Origin: Aminobacter ciceronei
Lineage (GTDB): Bacteria; Pseudomonadota; Alphaproteobacteria; Rhizobiales; Rhizobiaceae
Length of the DNA: 64,000 nt
Direction: 5' to 3'
NCBI RefSeq assembly: GCF_014138625.1
Contig: NZ_JACJHY010000002.1
Location: 124,001 to 188,000 of the forward strand
In this document: one piece after another, positions 42,469-49,987 of the stretch
Numbering within the stretch: position 1 is the stretch's first letter
Layout of the letters: each line of letters begins with the position of its first letter
Made by a program: the position numbers and the translations under genes
Notes under the pieces: generated by a model
The model's input: only the letters and a program-made list of their open reading frames with translations
Told to the model about the DNA's origin: nothing
Databases searched by the model: none

Positions 42469-42651
42469 TCAGCGCCTGACTGCTGTGGCCATCGACCGGT
42501 AGATGCTCGCCATCAGCGACGATGGCGGGTGCCAGTCAAGGTCGCGCTGAATCTCCGGTGGCAGCGCATTCAGGATGCGGACGGTCCGGCGGGCGCTTCG
42601 CGCCAGCTTGTAACGGGCGCCAATGCGGCCGAGATCGTCGAAAAGGGGCAT
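42469..42651 (-). CDS. DUF1127-like small protein, 60 residues
   Basis: A 60-residue protein with ARRTVRILNALPPEIQRDLDWHPP, the DUF1127-like helix and LPxEIQxDLxW core. AGGAGG precedes ATG at 42651 with good spacing. It is convergent with lsrB and 21 bases from its stop. It is part of a run of related minus-strand genes that look like local duplications. Function unknown. Confidence 0.72.
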   Translation of the reverse strand: MPLFDDLGRIGARYKLARSARRTVRILNALPPEIQRDLDWHPPSSLMASIYRSMATAVRR

Positions 42652-42695
42652 CTGGCCCTCCTTTCAATGTGAATTCCGATTGTGAGTTCCAGCAA

Positions 42696-42812
42696 TCAGC
42701 TTGCGCGGCGGCGCGGTTTCAATGCCATGCGCAGGCGCCGGTCGGCCGCGGCAGGCCGGCCGGCGGTGCGCTGGCGAAAGACGAGCAGGCCGACCTTTTC
42801 GGCGAAGGTCAT
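42696..42812 (-). CDS. Small basic ORF, 38 residues, coupled to the 100-residue protein
   Basis: An ORF beginning MTFAEKVGLLVFRQRT and ending in an Arg-rich tail. Its ATG (42812-42810) overlaps the stop of the upstream 100-residue gene as ATGA, the usual mark of translational coupling. No independent Shine-Dalgarno is needed in that arrangement. It is too short for firm recognition, and coding status is uncertain. Confidence 0.35.
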   Translation of the reverse strand: MTFAEKVGLLVFRQRTAGRPAAADRRLRMALKPRRRAS

Positions 42813-43111
42813 GCGCAGCGCTCTTTCGGCCGGGCGAACGCGATAACATTTGTCGCCGGCGCCAAGGGGCCGACGGGCCAGCCGAGTTCGATCTGAATGT
42901 CGATGGGCAACGCGTCGATCAGCATCGCCACGCGACCATATTTGTGGAGTTGACCCGCGGCGCCCGACCCATGGTGGGTCACCCCGTCGATCCAGCCGAG
43001 CTCGACCTGCAATTCGCGCGGCAAGCCGTTCATCATGTTCTCGATGCGGCTATCGCGGCACGCATGGCGCAACACCGAGCCGTACAGATGAAACTCTCCA
43101 ATGATGGACAT
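42809..43111 (-). CDS. Double DUF1127-like protein, 100 residues
   Basis: A 100-residue protein carrying two copies of the DUF1127-like core: NGLPRELQVELGWIDG (about residues 28-43) and DALPIDIQIELGWPVG (about residues 66-81). CAGGAGACGACC precedes ATG at 43111, the same leader as at the neighbouring 60-residue gene. The internal duplication is unusual for this family, whose members normally have one copy. Function unknown. Confidence 0.72.
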   Translation of the reverse strand: MSIIGEFHLYGSVLRHACRDSRIENMMNGLPRELQVELGWIDGVTHHGSGAAGQLHKYGRVAMLIDALPIDIQIELGWPVGPLAPATNVIAFARPKERCA

Positions 43112-43194
43112 GGTCGTCTCCTGGGAGTAACGGGCCGGCAGCACCACGCGAGACTGGATGCGCCGCCGGCCGGGTAAGAGTTTATGCTCGTTTG

Positions 43195-43255
43195 TGTTTC
43201 AGGTTGATATCGCTTGAGCGCCTTTCTGTTTCAGATTGCGCGCGATTCTGAAACA
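43195..43255. promoter_or_regulatory. TGTTTCAG repeats
   Basis: TGTTTCAG occurs at 43195-43202. A perfect 9-bp inverted repeat TGTTTCAGA/TCTGAAACA spans 43227-43235 and 43247-43255. A further CTGAAACA is at 43680-43687. They lie between the DUF1127-like genes; the inverted repeat could form a hairpin just past the stop at 43262 or bind a regulator. Confidence 0.45.
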
Positions 43256-43261
43256 TCCGCC

Positions 43262-43444
43262 TCAACGGTCGGGCGACATGTAGATCGCCAGTGTCGCGCG
43301 GCGCCGGCCATGTTCCGGGGCGGGCCAGCCAATGTCCTTCTGGATCTCCGGCGGCAACCTGTTCAGCATGCGTTCGGATCGGGCGGCGCGGCGGGCGCTC
43401 TGGATGGCCGCACCGAAGCGGCCGATGGTGCTCATCATCGACAT
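43262..43444 (-). CDS. DUF1127-like small protein, 60 residues
   Basis: A 60-residue protein with QSARRAARSERMLNRLPPEIQKDIGWPAPEHG, a typical DUF1127-like helix and LPxEIQKDIGW core. CAGGAGACGACA precedes ATG at 43444. It is one of four related small proteins in 2.3 kb. Function unknown. Confidence 0.75.
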   Translation of the reverse strand: MSMMSTIGRFGAAIQSARRAARSERMLNRLPPEIQKDIGWPAPEHGRRRATLAIYMSPDR

Positions 43445-43776
43445 TGTCGTCTCCTGCAAATCCCGCTGCGCCGCGCGCCTCAAGGGGCGTGCAATGAACG
43501 CTGTGGTTCGTGTGAATCGGTGCCTGATCCATTCCAAAAACCGAATTCGATCTTCGAGGCCATGCACGTTTACCGCCTGAGAGGCGAAGCTCGCTGGCGG
43601 CTGACGAGCAGAAACTAGTTCGGGATTGTTTCGTATCGATTTCGTATGAGCGGCAACTTTAGGTCGAATGGTTGCCTAGCTGAAACACACCCGATACGTG
43701 CATCATAGCACAACAGCGCTCCGGCGAGGCGCGGAAAACCTCGTCGAAGCGCCGGTTGGGCAGATGTCCTTGTGGT
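43445..43776. other. 332-base stretch without a supported gene
   Basis: This lies between the start of a DUF1127-like gene and the end of the RamA-type gene. It contains a direct repeat TTTCGTAT (about 43628-43635 and 43640-43647), which may belong to the promoter of the minus-strand small gene, and one CTGAAACA copy at 43680-43687. I see no open frame with a ribosome site and no clear terminator. Confidence 0.5.
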
Positions 43777-45885
43777 TCAGTCGCGGGAGCGACGCGCGGC
43801 GCGTTCCTCGCGAGACCGGCGGCGTGGTGCACCGTCGGAAAGCTCGCCTTCGACGCTTGCCGCCTTGCGCGGCGGTAGCTTGACCGCGGCCTGCAGCTTG
43901 GGGAATGGATCGACCTTGTTGGGCAGCGCCATGGCGTCGATGAATAGCTGCTGGAAGTGCGGCTCGAGCGCGGTCTCGATCTTTTCGATCTGGCCGACCT
44001 CCGTCTCGATCTCGCGGCGGTGATTGCGGTTGAGCAGCGCCATTAGCGCGCCGGTGCCGGCGGCGTTGCCGACCGCCTTGACCTCGTCGAGGTCGCAATC
44101 GGGGATCAGGCCGAGCACCATTGCGTATTTCGGATCGATGAAGGAGCCGAAGGCGCCGGCGAAGCGGATGGTGTCGACGGTCTCGACGCCCTGTTTTTCC
44201 ATCAGCAGCTTCACGCCGGCATAGAGAGCTGCCTTGGCAAGCTGGATGGCGCGGACGTCGTTCTGGGTAACGGTAATGCGTGGCTCGCCCTGGCGGCCTT
44301 CGCGCAGCAGATAGGAGAAGGTGCGGCCGTTCGGGATGATGCGCGGGCTTTTCTCAGCCATCGATCCATCGATGACGCCATCTTCGGAGATGATGCCAGA
44401 CAGGTACATCTCCGCCACCACCTCGATGATCGCCGAGCCGCAGATGCCGGTGACGCCGGTGGTCCACGATGCCTCGTCGAAGCCTTCCTCGTCCGACCAT
44501 TTGTCGGTGCCGATGACGCGGTATTTCGGCTCCAGCGTCTCAGGGTCGATGCGCACGCGCTCGATGGCGCCAGGGGCTGCCCGTTGGCCAGAAGAGATTT
44601 CGGCGCCTTCGAAGGCCGGGCCGGTGGGCGAGGACGCGGCGACGACCCGGTTCCGGTTGCCGAGAATGATCTCGGCATTGGTGCCGACATCAACCAGCAG
44701 CATCATCTTGTCCTGGCGGTACGGTCCCTCGGACAAGGTCGCACCGGCAGCATCCGCGCCGACGTGCCCGGCGATACAGGGCAAGGTGTAGAGACGCGCG
44801 CCGCGATTGACCTCGATGTCGATCTCATGCGCCCAGAATTGCAGCGCGCCTGAAACGGCGAGCGCGAACGGCGCCTGGCCGAGTTCCGTCGGGTCGATGC
44901 CGAGGAACAGGTGATGCATGATCGGATTGGCGACGAAGACGCAGTCGAAGATGTCGTCGCGGTTGGCCTGGCCTTCCTCGCAGACCTTGCCGATGAGCCC
45001 GTTGACGGCCTCGCGCACGGCCTTGGTCATGGCTTCGCGACCGTCGGGGTTCATCATCACATAGGAGACGCGGCTCATCAGATCTTCGCCGAAGCGGATC
45101 TGCGGATTGGACGTGCCTGACGAAGAAGCGATGCGGCCGGACAAAAGCGACACCAGATGCATGGCGATGGTCGTCGAGCCGATGTCGCAGGCGATGCCAT
45201 AGGCCTCGTTCTTCAAGCCGGGGAACAGGCCGATGATGAAGGGGCGCGAGGAATCCATGTCGCGGTGGACTACCGCGGTCACGCCCCATTTGCCGGGCGT
45301 AACCTCCGGCTGGTCGGGCAGCTTGGTGCGCAGGATCTTCTGGACCTGGGCGATGAGGTGGGGGGCTACCAGCAGGTCCTTCCAGCCCCAGTCCTTTTCG
45401 AGTGCCACCTTGAGGCGGTCGAGGTCGCCGAGCGGCTTGTGCATGTCGGGCTCCTCCAGCTCGACATAGCAGAGCTGGACGGCGGCATTGCGCTCGATGA
45501 CGCGATCGGTGGCTGCCTTGCGCACGACCTGCGCGTTGATGACGGTGTCCTGTGGTACGTCGATGACGAGGTCGCCCTGGATCGTCGCCGAACATGACAG
45601 GCGCCGGCCCTCAGGCAGGCCGCGAACGCGCTCGTAGCGCTCTTCCTTCGGGCCCTTGGGCGAGATGTGGTCGTTCGACGAGATGATCTTGTGCTTGGCG
45701 AAATTGCCTTCCTGCACCTCGACCTGGCAGCGGCCGCAGGTGGCGCGTCCGCCGCACACGCTTTCGACATAGACGCCAAGCGTACGCGCCGCGTCGAGCA
45801 CGGGCGTTCCCACCGGAAACCGGCCGCGCTTGCCCGAAGGCATGAACAGGACAAGCGGATCGGTGATGTTGGCGGGAGAGTTCAT
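43777..45885 (-). CDS. RamA-type corrinoid reductive activase (2Fe-2S, DUF4445/ASKHA)
   Basis: A 702-residue protein that should use ATP to return adventitiously oxidised Co(II) corrinoid to Co(I). The N-terminal 2Fe-2S domain has SVCGGRATCGRCQVE with RRLSCSA supplying the last Cys. The central and C-terminal ASKHA domains show ACDIGSTTIAMHL, LLVDVGTNAEIILG and IRFAGAFGSFIDP. The C-terminus is an Arg-rich tail (RRRSREERAARRSRD), like tails on two partner proteins. Aerobic bacteria need such repair often. It follows the mtgA-like gene by 169 bases containing a palindromic repeat. Confidence 0.9.
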   Translation of the reverse strand: MNSPANITDPLVLFMPSGKRGRFPVGTPVLDAARTLGVYVESVCGGRATCGRCQVEVQEGNFAKHKIISSNDHISPKGPKEERYERVRGLPEGRRLSCSATIQGDLVIDVPQDTVINAQVVRKAATDRVIERNAAVQLCYVELEEPDMHKPLGDLDRLKVALEKDWGWKDLLVAPHLIAQVQKILRTKLPDQPEVTPGKWGVTAVVHRDMDSSRPFIIGLFPGLKNEAYGIACDIGSTTIAMHLVSLLSGRIASSSGTSNPQIRFGEDLMSRVSYVMMNPDGREAMTKAVREAVNGLIGKVCEEGQANRDDIFDCVFVANPIMHHLFLGIDPTELGQAPFALAVSGALQFWAHEIDIEVNRGARLYTLPCIAGHVGADAAGATLSEGPYRQDKMMLLVDVGTNAEIILGNRNRVVAASSPTGPAFEGAEISSGQRAAPGAIERVRIDPETLEPKYRVIGTDKWSDEEGFDEASWTTGVTGICGSAIIEVVAEMYLSGIISEDGVIDGSMAEKSPRIIPNGRTFSYLLREGRQGEPRITVTQNDVRAIQLAKAALYAGVKLLMEKQGVETVDTIRFAGAFGSFIDPKYAMVLGLIPDCDLDEVKAVGNAAGTGALMALLNRNHRREIETEVGQIEKIETALEPHFQQLFIDAMALPNKVDPFPKLQAAVKLPPRKAASVEGELSDGAPRRRSREERAARRSRD

Positions 45886-45928
45886 TGCAATGCTCCGGAA
45901 TGCACCGACCTTATGGCGATCGGGTTGC

Positions 45929-46024
45929 CCCTCATCTGCCTGCCGGCAACTTCCCCCCGCGTGCGGGGGGAAGGAAAATCATGCGACGGCTCAGCTTCCC
46001 CGTCCGACAGGACGACTGGGGGAA
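45929..46024. repeat. Rhizobial-style palindromic intergenic repeat
   Basis: Perfect 11-bp arms CTTCCCCCCGC (45950-45960) and GCGGGGGGAAG (45963-45973), preceded by CCCTCATCTGCCTGCCGGCA and followed by CTTCCCC...GGGGGAA. This is the composition of common dispersed repeats in Mesorhizobium-like genomes. It lies between the methyl-THF:corrinoid methyltransferase and RamA genes and may affect transcript stability. Confidence 0.55.
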
Positions 46025-46054
46025 AATGGAGCGCGTCGTGTCCCACGACTGATC

Positions 46055-47023
46055 TCAGCCGCGCGCCATGCGGGCTTCACGGCCGCCGCGGCGGCGGCCG
46101 CCGGCGGCGTCACCCGGTGCGCTGACGGCGACGGGAGCTGCAACGGCGTGGCCGCCCTCCGATGGCTTGTAGTCCTTGTAGGTCTTGATCCAGTGGGTGC
46201 AGTGCTCGTCGGTGCCGTTGAGCACGTTGGCACCGCGCACCGCTTCCATTTCCTGCGGACGAACCGGGTTCATGATCGCCGAGGTCATGCCGGCGCCGAT
46301 GACCATCGGGATGAAGGCGGCGTTGATTCCGTGGCGGTGCGGCAGGCCGAACGAGATGTTGGACAGTCCGCAGGTGGTGTTGACCTTGAGCTCTTCACGC
46401 AGGCGGCGCAGCAGCGCGAAGACCTGGCGGCCGGCATCGCCAAGCGCGCCGATCGGCATGACGAGCGGATCGACGACCACGTCATGGGCGGGAATACCGA
46501 AATCGGCGCAACGTTCGACGATCTTCTTGGCAACCGCAAAGCGGACGTCGGGATCCATCGAGATGCCGGTCTCGTCATTGGAGATGGCGACGACCGGGAC
46601 GTTGTACTTCTTGACCAGCGGCAGGATCGCCTCGAGCTTCTCTTCCTCGCCGGTGACGGAGTTGACGAGCGGGCGGCCCTTGGCAACCTTGAGGGCGGCC
46701 TCGATCGCCGCCGACACCGAGCTGTCGATCGCCAGCGGCAGGTCGACCAGGTTCTGGACGATCTCGAGCGTCTGCACCAGAAGCGCCGGTTCGGTCGCAT
46801 TCGGATCGACCGCCGTCACGCCGGCATTGATGTCCAGCATCGTCGCGCCGCAGGCGGCCTGTTCCAGGGCGTCCTTGATGACGGTCTCGAAATTGCCGGC
46901 AACCATCTCGGCGGCCAGCTTCTTGCGGCCGGTCGGATTGATTCGTTCGCCAATGACGCAGAAAGGCTGATCGAAACCGATGATGATTTCGCGGGTCGCC
47001 GAGGCGACGATCGTGCGGGTCAT
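46055..47023 (-). CDS. Methyl-THF:corrinoid methyltransferase (pterin-binding, MtgA/AcsE-like)
   Basis: A 322-residue protein of the dihydropteroate-synthase fold. FCVIGERINPTGRKKLA, ATMLDINAGVTAVDPNA, PLAIDSSVSAAIEAAL and ISNDETGIS are conserved pterin-site elements. It should carry methyl groups between the corrinoid protein and tetrahydrofolate, as MtgA does for glycine betaine. The last 19 residues (GDAAGGRRRGGREARMARG) form an Arg/Gly tail absent from typical family members. A 22-bp palindrome of methionine-regulon type lies 15 bases before the ATG at 47023. Confidence 0.88.
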   Translation of the reverse strand: MTRTIVASATREIIIGFDQPFCVIGERINPTGRKKLAAEMVAGNFETVIKDALEQAACGATMLDINAGVTAVDPNATEPALLVQTLEIVQNLVDLPLAIDSSVSAAIEAALKVAKGRPLVNSVTGEEEKLEAILPLVKKYNVPVVAISNDETGISMDPDVRFAVAKKIVERCADFGIPAHDVVVDPLVMPIGALGDAGRQVFALLRRLREELKVNTTCGLSNISFGLPHRHGINAAFIPMVIGAGMTSAIMNPVRPQEMEAVRGANVLNGTDEHCTHWIKTYKDYKPSEGGHAVAAPVAVSAPGDAAGGRRRGGREARMARG

Positions 47024-47037
47024 GAAGTTCTCCCTAA

Positions 47038-47059
47038 GATATAAAGATTTCTTTATATC
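47038..47059. promoter_or_regulatory. Palindromic operator of SahR (methionine/SAH regulon) type
   Basis: Perfect 10-bp arms GATATAAAGA (47038-47047) and TCTTTATATC (47050-47059) with a 2-base spacer, between metF and the mtgA-like gene. As I recall it, this resembles the site of the ArsR-family SAH-responsive regulator SahR upstream of metH, metF and ahcY in alphaproteobacteria. The dyad is seen directly; the regulator name is from memory. Confidence 0.7.
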
Positions 47060-47100
47060 GTTGTCTGGTTTCGTTCAAGCGCGGCAGTCGCGCCTGCCTG

Positions 47101-48201
47101 TCAGTGCGCGGTCTTCACCATGTCGACCTGCGATTCGGTAACGTCGTCGTGCAGGATGTGCTCGAGCCGCTCGGCGACACGCTGGTCGTCGGCACGGGCC
47201 TCGCGTTTCCATGGCCGGCGACCCTTCAGTACGCCCGATTCATCGACGATCTCGGCGACATATTCCTCCTGCCGGTAGGCCATCACGTGGACTCCCGATA
47301 CGCCAGGTATCTCCTTGACCTCGTTGATGATGTCGATGCAGAGCTGCTTGCCTTCCTTCTTCTGGTCCTGGGCGCCTTCCAGACGCTTGATGACTGTATC
47401 CGGGATGTGGATGCCCGGCACGTTGGCGCGGATCCACTTGGCTGTCTTGGCCGAGGCAAGCGGGCCGACACCGACCAGGATGTAGCATTTCTCGTCATAA
47501 CCGAGATCGCGCACGCGGTTCATGAAGGTGCGGAACATCGGCACGTCGAAGCAGTACTGGCTCTGCACGAACTGTGCGCCGGCGGCGATTTTCTTGCCGA
47601 GATGAACAGGCCTGAAATCATAGGGCGGGGCGAAAGGGTTGACTGCGGCGCCAAGGAAGAGCTGCGGTGGCGTGGTCAGCTTGCGGCCCGACAGGAACTT
47701 TCCATTGTCGCGCATGATGCGCACGGTTTCGAGCAGCGATGTCGAGTCGAGGTCGAACACCGGCTTGGCGCCGGGTTGGTCGCCGGCCTGCACGCCGTCG
47801 CCGGTCAGGCACAGGATGTTGGCCACGCCCATGGCGGCCGCGCCGAGCACGTCGCCCTGGATGGCGATGCGGTTCTTGTCACGGCAGGCAATCTGCATGA
47901 TCGGTGCGTAGCCCATGCGGGTGAGCAGAGCACAGATGCCGACCGACGACATGTGGCAATTGGCACCAGAAGCATCGACCGCGTTGATGCCGTCGACCCA
48001 GCCGTCGAAGATCTTGGCGCGGTTGTAGACGTCTTCGGGGTCGGCGCTGTCGGGCGGATTCAGTTCGGTGGTGACGGCGAATTCGCCCCGGCGCAGCACG
48101 CGCTCCAGGCGGCCGCGCGAGGAGTGGCCGGGCAGGGGGTCGAGCGGCAGGTCGATGCCATCGGGATGCTCGTCGGTCTGGCGCGGGCGCGGCGGGGTCA
48201 T
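47101..48201 (-). CDS. Methylenetetrahydrofolate reductase (MetF-like)
   Basis: A 366-residue TIM-barrel flavoprotein of the MTHFR family. It shows FAVTTELNPPDSADPEDV, GINAVDASGANCHMSS, ILCLTGDG (the ribityl-binding LTGD motif), FVQSQYCFD and VGVGPLAS. It interconverts methyl- and methylene-THF; beside corrinoid methyltransferases it probably oxidises methyl-THF during demethylation. ATG at 48201 overlaps the Cys-rich MTHFR-C gene as ATGA. The frame upstream belongs to that gene. Confidence 0.9.
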   Translation of the reverse strand: MTPPRPRQTDEHPDGIDLPLDPLPGHSSRGRLERVLRRGEFAVTTELNPPDSADPEDVYNRAKIFDGWVDGINAVDASGANCHMSSVGICALLTRMGYAPIMQIACRDKNRIAIQGDVLGAAAMGVANILCLTGDGVQAGDQPGAKPVFDLDSTSLLETVRIMRDNGKFLSGRKLTTPPQLFLGAAVNPFAPPYDFRPVHLGKKIAAGAQFVQSQYCFDVPMFRTFMNRVRDLGYDEKCYILVGVGPLASAKTAKWIRANVPGIHIPDTVIKRLEGAQDQKKEGKQLCIDIINEVKEIPGVSGVHVMAYRQEEYVAEIVDESGVLKGRRPWKREARADDQRVAERLEHILHDDVTESQVDMVKTAH

Positions 48202-48782
48202 GCGACTTCCTTGCTGGCAGTTTCGCGCGTTGCGGCAGCCTGAGCGGTCACCCTCAGCCAGGCCGAAGTTTCGCGCAGCGACTGGTCGACCGGCTTCTGG
48301 ACGTTGAGGATGGCGTCGCCATTGACCATGTTGCGCGAGCCTTCCCAGGCCTTGACCCAGACGCAGGGCATGTCGGGCTCGACCTCGCAATTGCCGTTGG
48401 CGCGGACGCCGCCGCAGGGGCCGTTGCGCAGCTGCTTGGGGCAGTTCATCGGGCACGACATTCCGGTCGACGACAAGACGCACTGGCCGCACATCCGGCA
48501 GTCGAACATCAGTCCCTTGACCCGCTTCTCGACGAACTTGATCGGGGCCTCGACACGGCCATAGCCGATGCCCTTCCACAGGGGATGGAGCAGCAGGAAG
48601 GCGTCGGCGAAGCGGCTGTAGAACCATTCAAGCAGGCGCGAGTGGCGGATCGACCACAGCCTGATCGTGTAGCTGCGCTGGACGCGCCGCTGCGGCGATA
48701 CGTCGGCCGGCTTGTAGTCGCTTTTGGGCGCGGCCTTCTTGACCAAGGTCGCCTGGGTTACTGTCGGCTGGGTATCAACCAT
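48198..48782 (-). CDS. Cys-rich MTHFR C-terminal-domain protein
   Basis: A 194-residue protein with a dense cysteine region, CRMCGQC, CPMNCPKQLRNGPCGG and a following CEV...MPC, matching the MTHFR C-terminal domain family that accompanies MetF in anaerobic C1 pathways and binds iron-sulfur or zinc. It is encoded directly upstream of MetF with an ATGA overlap, so it probably forms a complex that passes electrons to or from MetF. ATG at 48782 overlaps the preceding gene by eight bases. Confidence 0.83.
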   Translation of the reverse strand: MVDTQPTVTQATLVKKAAPKSDYKPADVSPQRRVQRSYTIRLWSIRHSRLLEWFYSRFADAFLLLHPLWKGIGYGRVEAPIKFVEKRVKGLMFDCRMCGQCVLSSTGMSCPMNCPKQLRNGPCGGVRANGNCEVEPDMPCVWVKAWEGSRNMVNGDAILNVQKPVDQSLRETSAWLRVTAQAAATRETASKEVA

Positions 48783-49077
48783 CTTCCTTGCCGCCTGCCT
48801 TGACGAGAGCGACCAGCCGCTCGCGTGTGAAATTTGCATCGATCTCGGCCATCGCCTTGTCGGCTTCCGCCTCGAGGTCGTCGCTGACCGGAACCGGGTC
48901 GGCCTTGCGCCACTCCGCCAGATAGGCGTCGGTGTCGCCGGCACCGGTGCGCATCGCGCACATGTCGATCGCTTCGGTAAAGCGCAGCGGCAATTCGCGC
49001 TTGGCATTCTGCCGGCCCTTCTTGACGATCACCTGTGCAGGGATGTCGCGCCAGTAGACGATGATCAGGTCGGCCAT
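48775..49077 (-). CDS. Virulence-factor-family small protein
   Basis: A 100-residue protein matching the conserved family labelled virulence factor (Virulence_fact): DLIIVYWRDIPAQVIVKKGR, ELPLRFTEAIDMCAMRTG, DAYLAEWRKADP. Despite the name, in alphaproteobacteria it appears beside MetF-like and corrinoid genes, so a C1-metabolism role is more likely. ATG at 49077 starts the conserved part. It is the first gene of a tightly overlapping three-gene operon with the MTHFR-C and MetF genes. Confidence 0.8.
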   Translation of the reverse strand: MADLIIVYWRDIPAQVIVKKGRQNAKRELPLRFTEAIDMCAMRTGAGDTDAYLAEWRKADPVPVSDDLEAEADKAMAEIDANFTRERLVALVKAGGKEDG

Positions 49078-49160
49078 TTCGGTCTCGCTTTCGATGACGT
49101 TGAGCATTGCCGCAACCATGCGGGTGCCGCTTGTTATGGGACGACGCGCGCGCATTCAAA

Positions 49161-49184
49161 AGCGACGCGATCTCCTGTCGCAAA
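49161..49184. promoter_or_regulatory. GCGAC inverted repeat before the C1 operon
   Basis: On the minus strand this reads TTTGCGACA ... GTCGCTTTT: inverted GCGAC (49162-49166) and GTCGC (49177-49181) with T-rich flanks, about 85 bases before the first gene of the operon at 49077. It matches the core seen upstream of the GlxA-type regulator and the MttB-family gene. Confidence 0.5.
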
Positions 49185-49214
49185 AAGATAAAGTGAGGAT
49201 TGCCGCAGACGCGT

Positions 49215-49982
49215 CTACCAGACGCCGCGGCGGATGCCCGTCCAGAGATACTGCCAGATGGTCGGATGGTACCATTGGCGTGATGGGAGGCCGGTGTCGA
49301 TCGGCGTCATTCGGCCGGCAAGCACGTCCTCGACGGCCCGGATGCAGATGTCGCGGGAAAAGGCAGCCTGGCGCATCGCGTAGCTCGCGATAGTGTCGCC
49401 TTTTCCAGGAATTCCGCGTGCCTGGTAGAGGACGGAGCCGGTGTCTACACCGGCATCGACGATATGTACTGTCGAGCCGAAATTGCCGTGGTCGCCGGTG
49501 GCAAGCGCCCAATAGCCGCCGTTCATGCCGCGGTATTTCGGATTGATGCCGGAGTGATAGTTGATGACAGGGCAGGGGATGGCGGCAAGCGTCCTGGCCG
49601 ACAACAGCCGGCAGCTGGCGAGGAACATCACCGCTGGTTCCAGCTTGCGGACGACGTCGATCAGTTCGGGGGCATTGGCGGAGGAGACCGGAACGATCTC
49701 CTGGCTGGCGCGCGGCACGATTTCCAGCTTTTCATCAGCAATAATGCGCTCGATGCCACCGCTCACGAGACTCTTGGCTGCACGGATGAGCACCATGGTG
49801 CCCAACTGACCGGCGACCGAGATCCAGCCGAGTTTTTTGGCGCGGCGCCTCATCAGTTCACGCTTGGGGTAGGGCGTTTCCAGAACGACAGTGACGGGGC
49901 CGAAGCGATCGGTCAGGCTGTTGATGATTGCCCAGATATGTTCGCCGCCTTCAGTCACGAAGACGATCGGCCTGCGATCCAT
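49215..49982 (-). CDS. Formyltransferase-family protein
   Basis: A 255-residue protein with the formyl_transf_N fold. PVINYHSGINPKYRGMNGGYWA holds the catalytic His block, and GSTVHIVDAGVDTGSVLYQ the catalytic Asp region. It would transfer a formyl group from 10-formyl-THF, as in sugar N-formyltransferases or PurN/Fmt relatives. It lacks the C-terminal domain of Fmt. Five bases separate it from the ExoD-type gene upstream, so they are co-transcribed. The acceptor is unknown. Confidence 0.82.
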   Translation of the reverse strand: MDRRPIVFVTEGGEHIWAIINSLTDRFGPVTVVLETPYPKRELMRRRAKKLGWISVAGQLGTMVLIRAAKSLVSGGIERIIADEKLEIVPRASQEIVPVSSANAPELIDVVRKLEPAVMFLASCRLLSARTLAAIPCPVINYHSGINPKYRGMNGGYWALATGDHGNFGSTVHIVDAGVDTGSVLYQARGIPGKGDTIASYAMRQAAFSRDICIRAVEDVLAGRMTPIDTGLPSRQWYHPTIWQYLWTGIRRGVW

Positions 49983-49987
49983 TCAGT

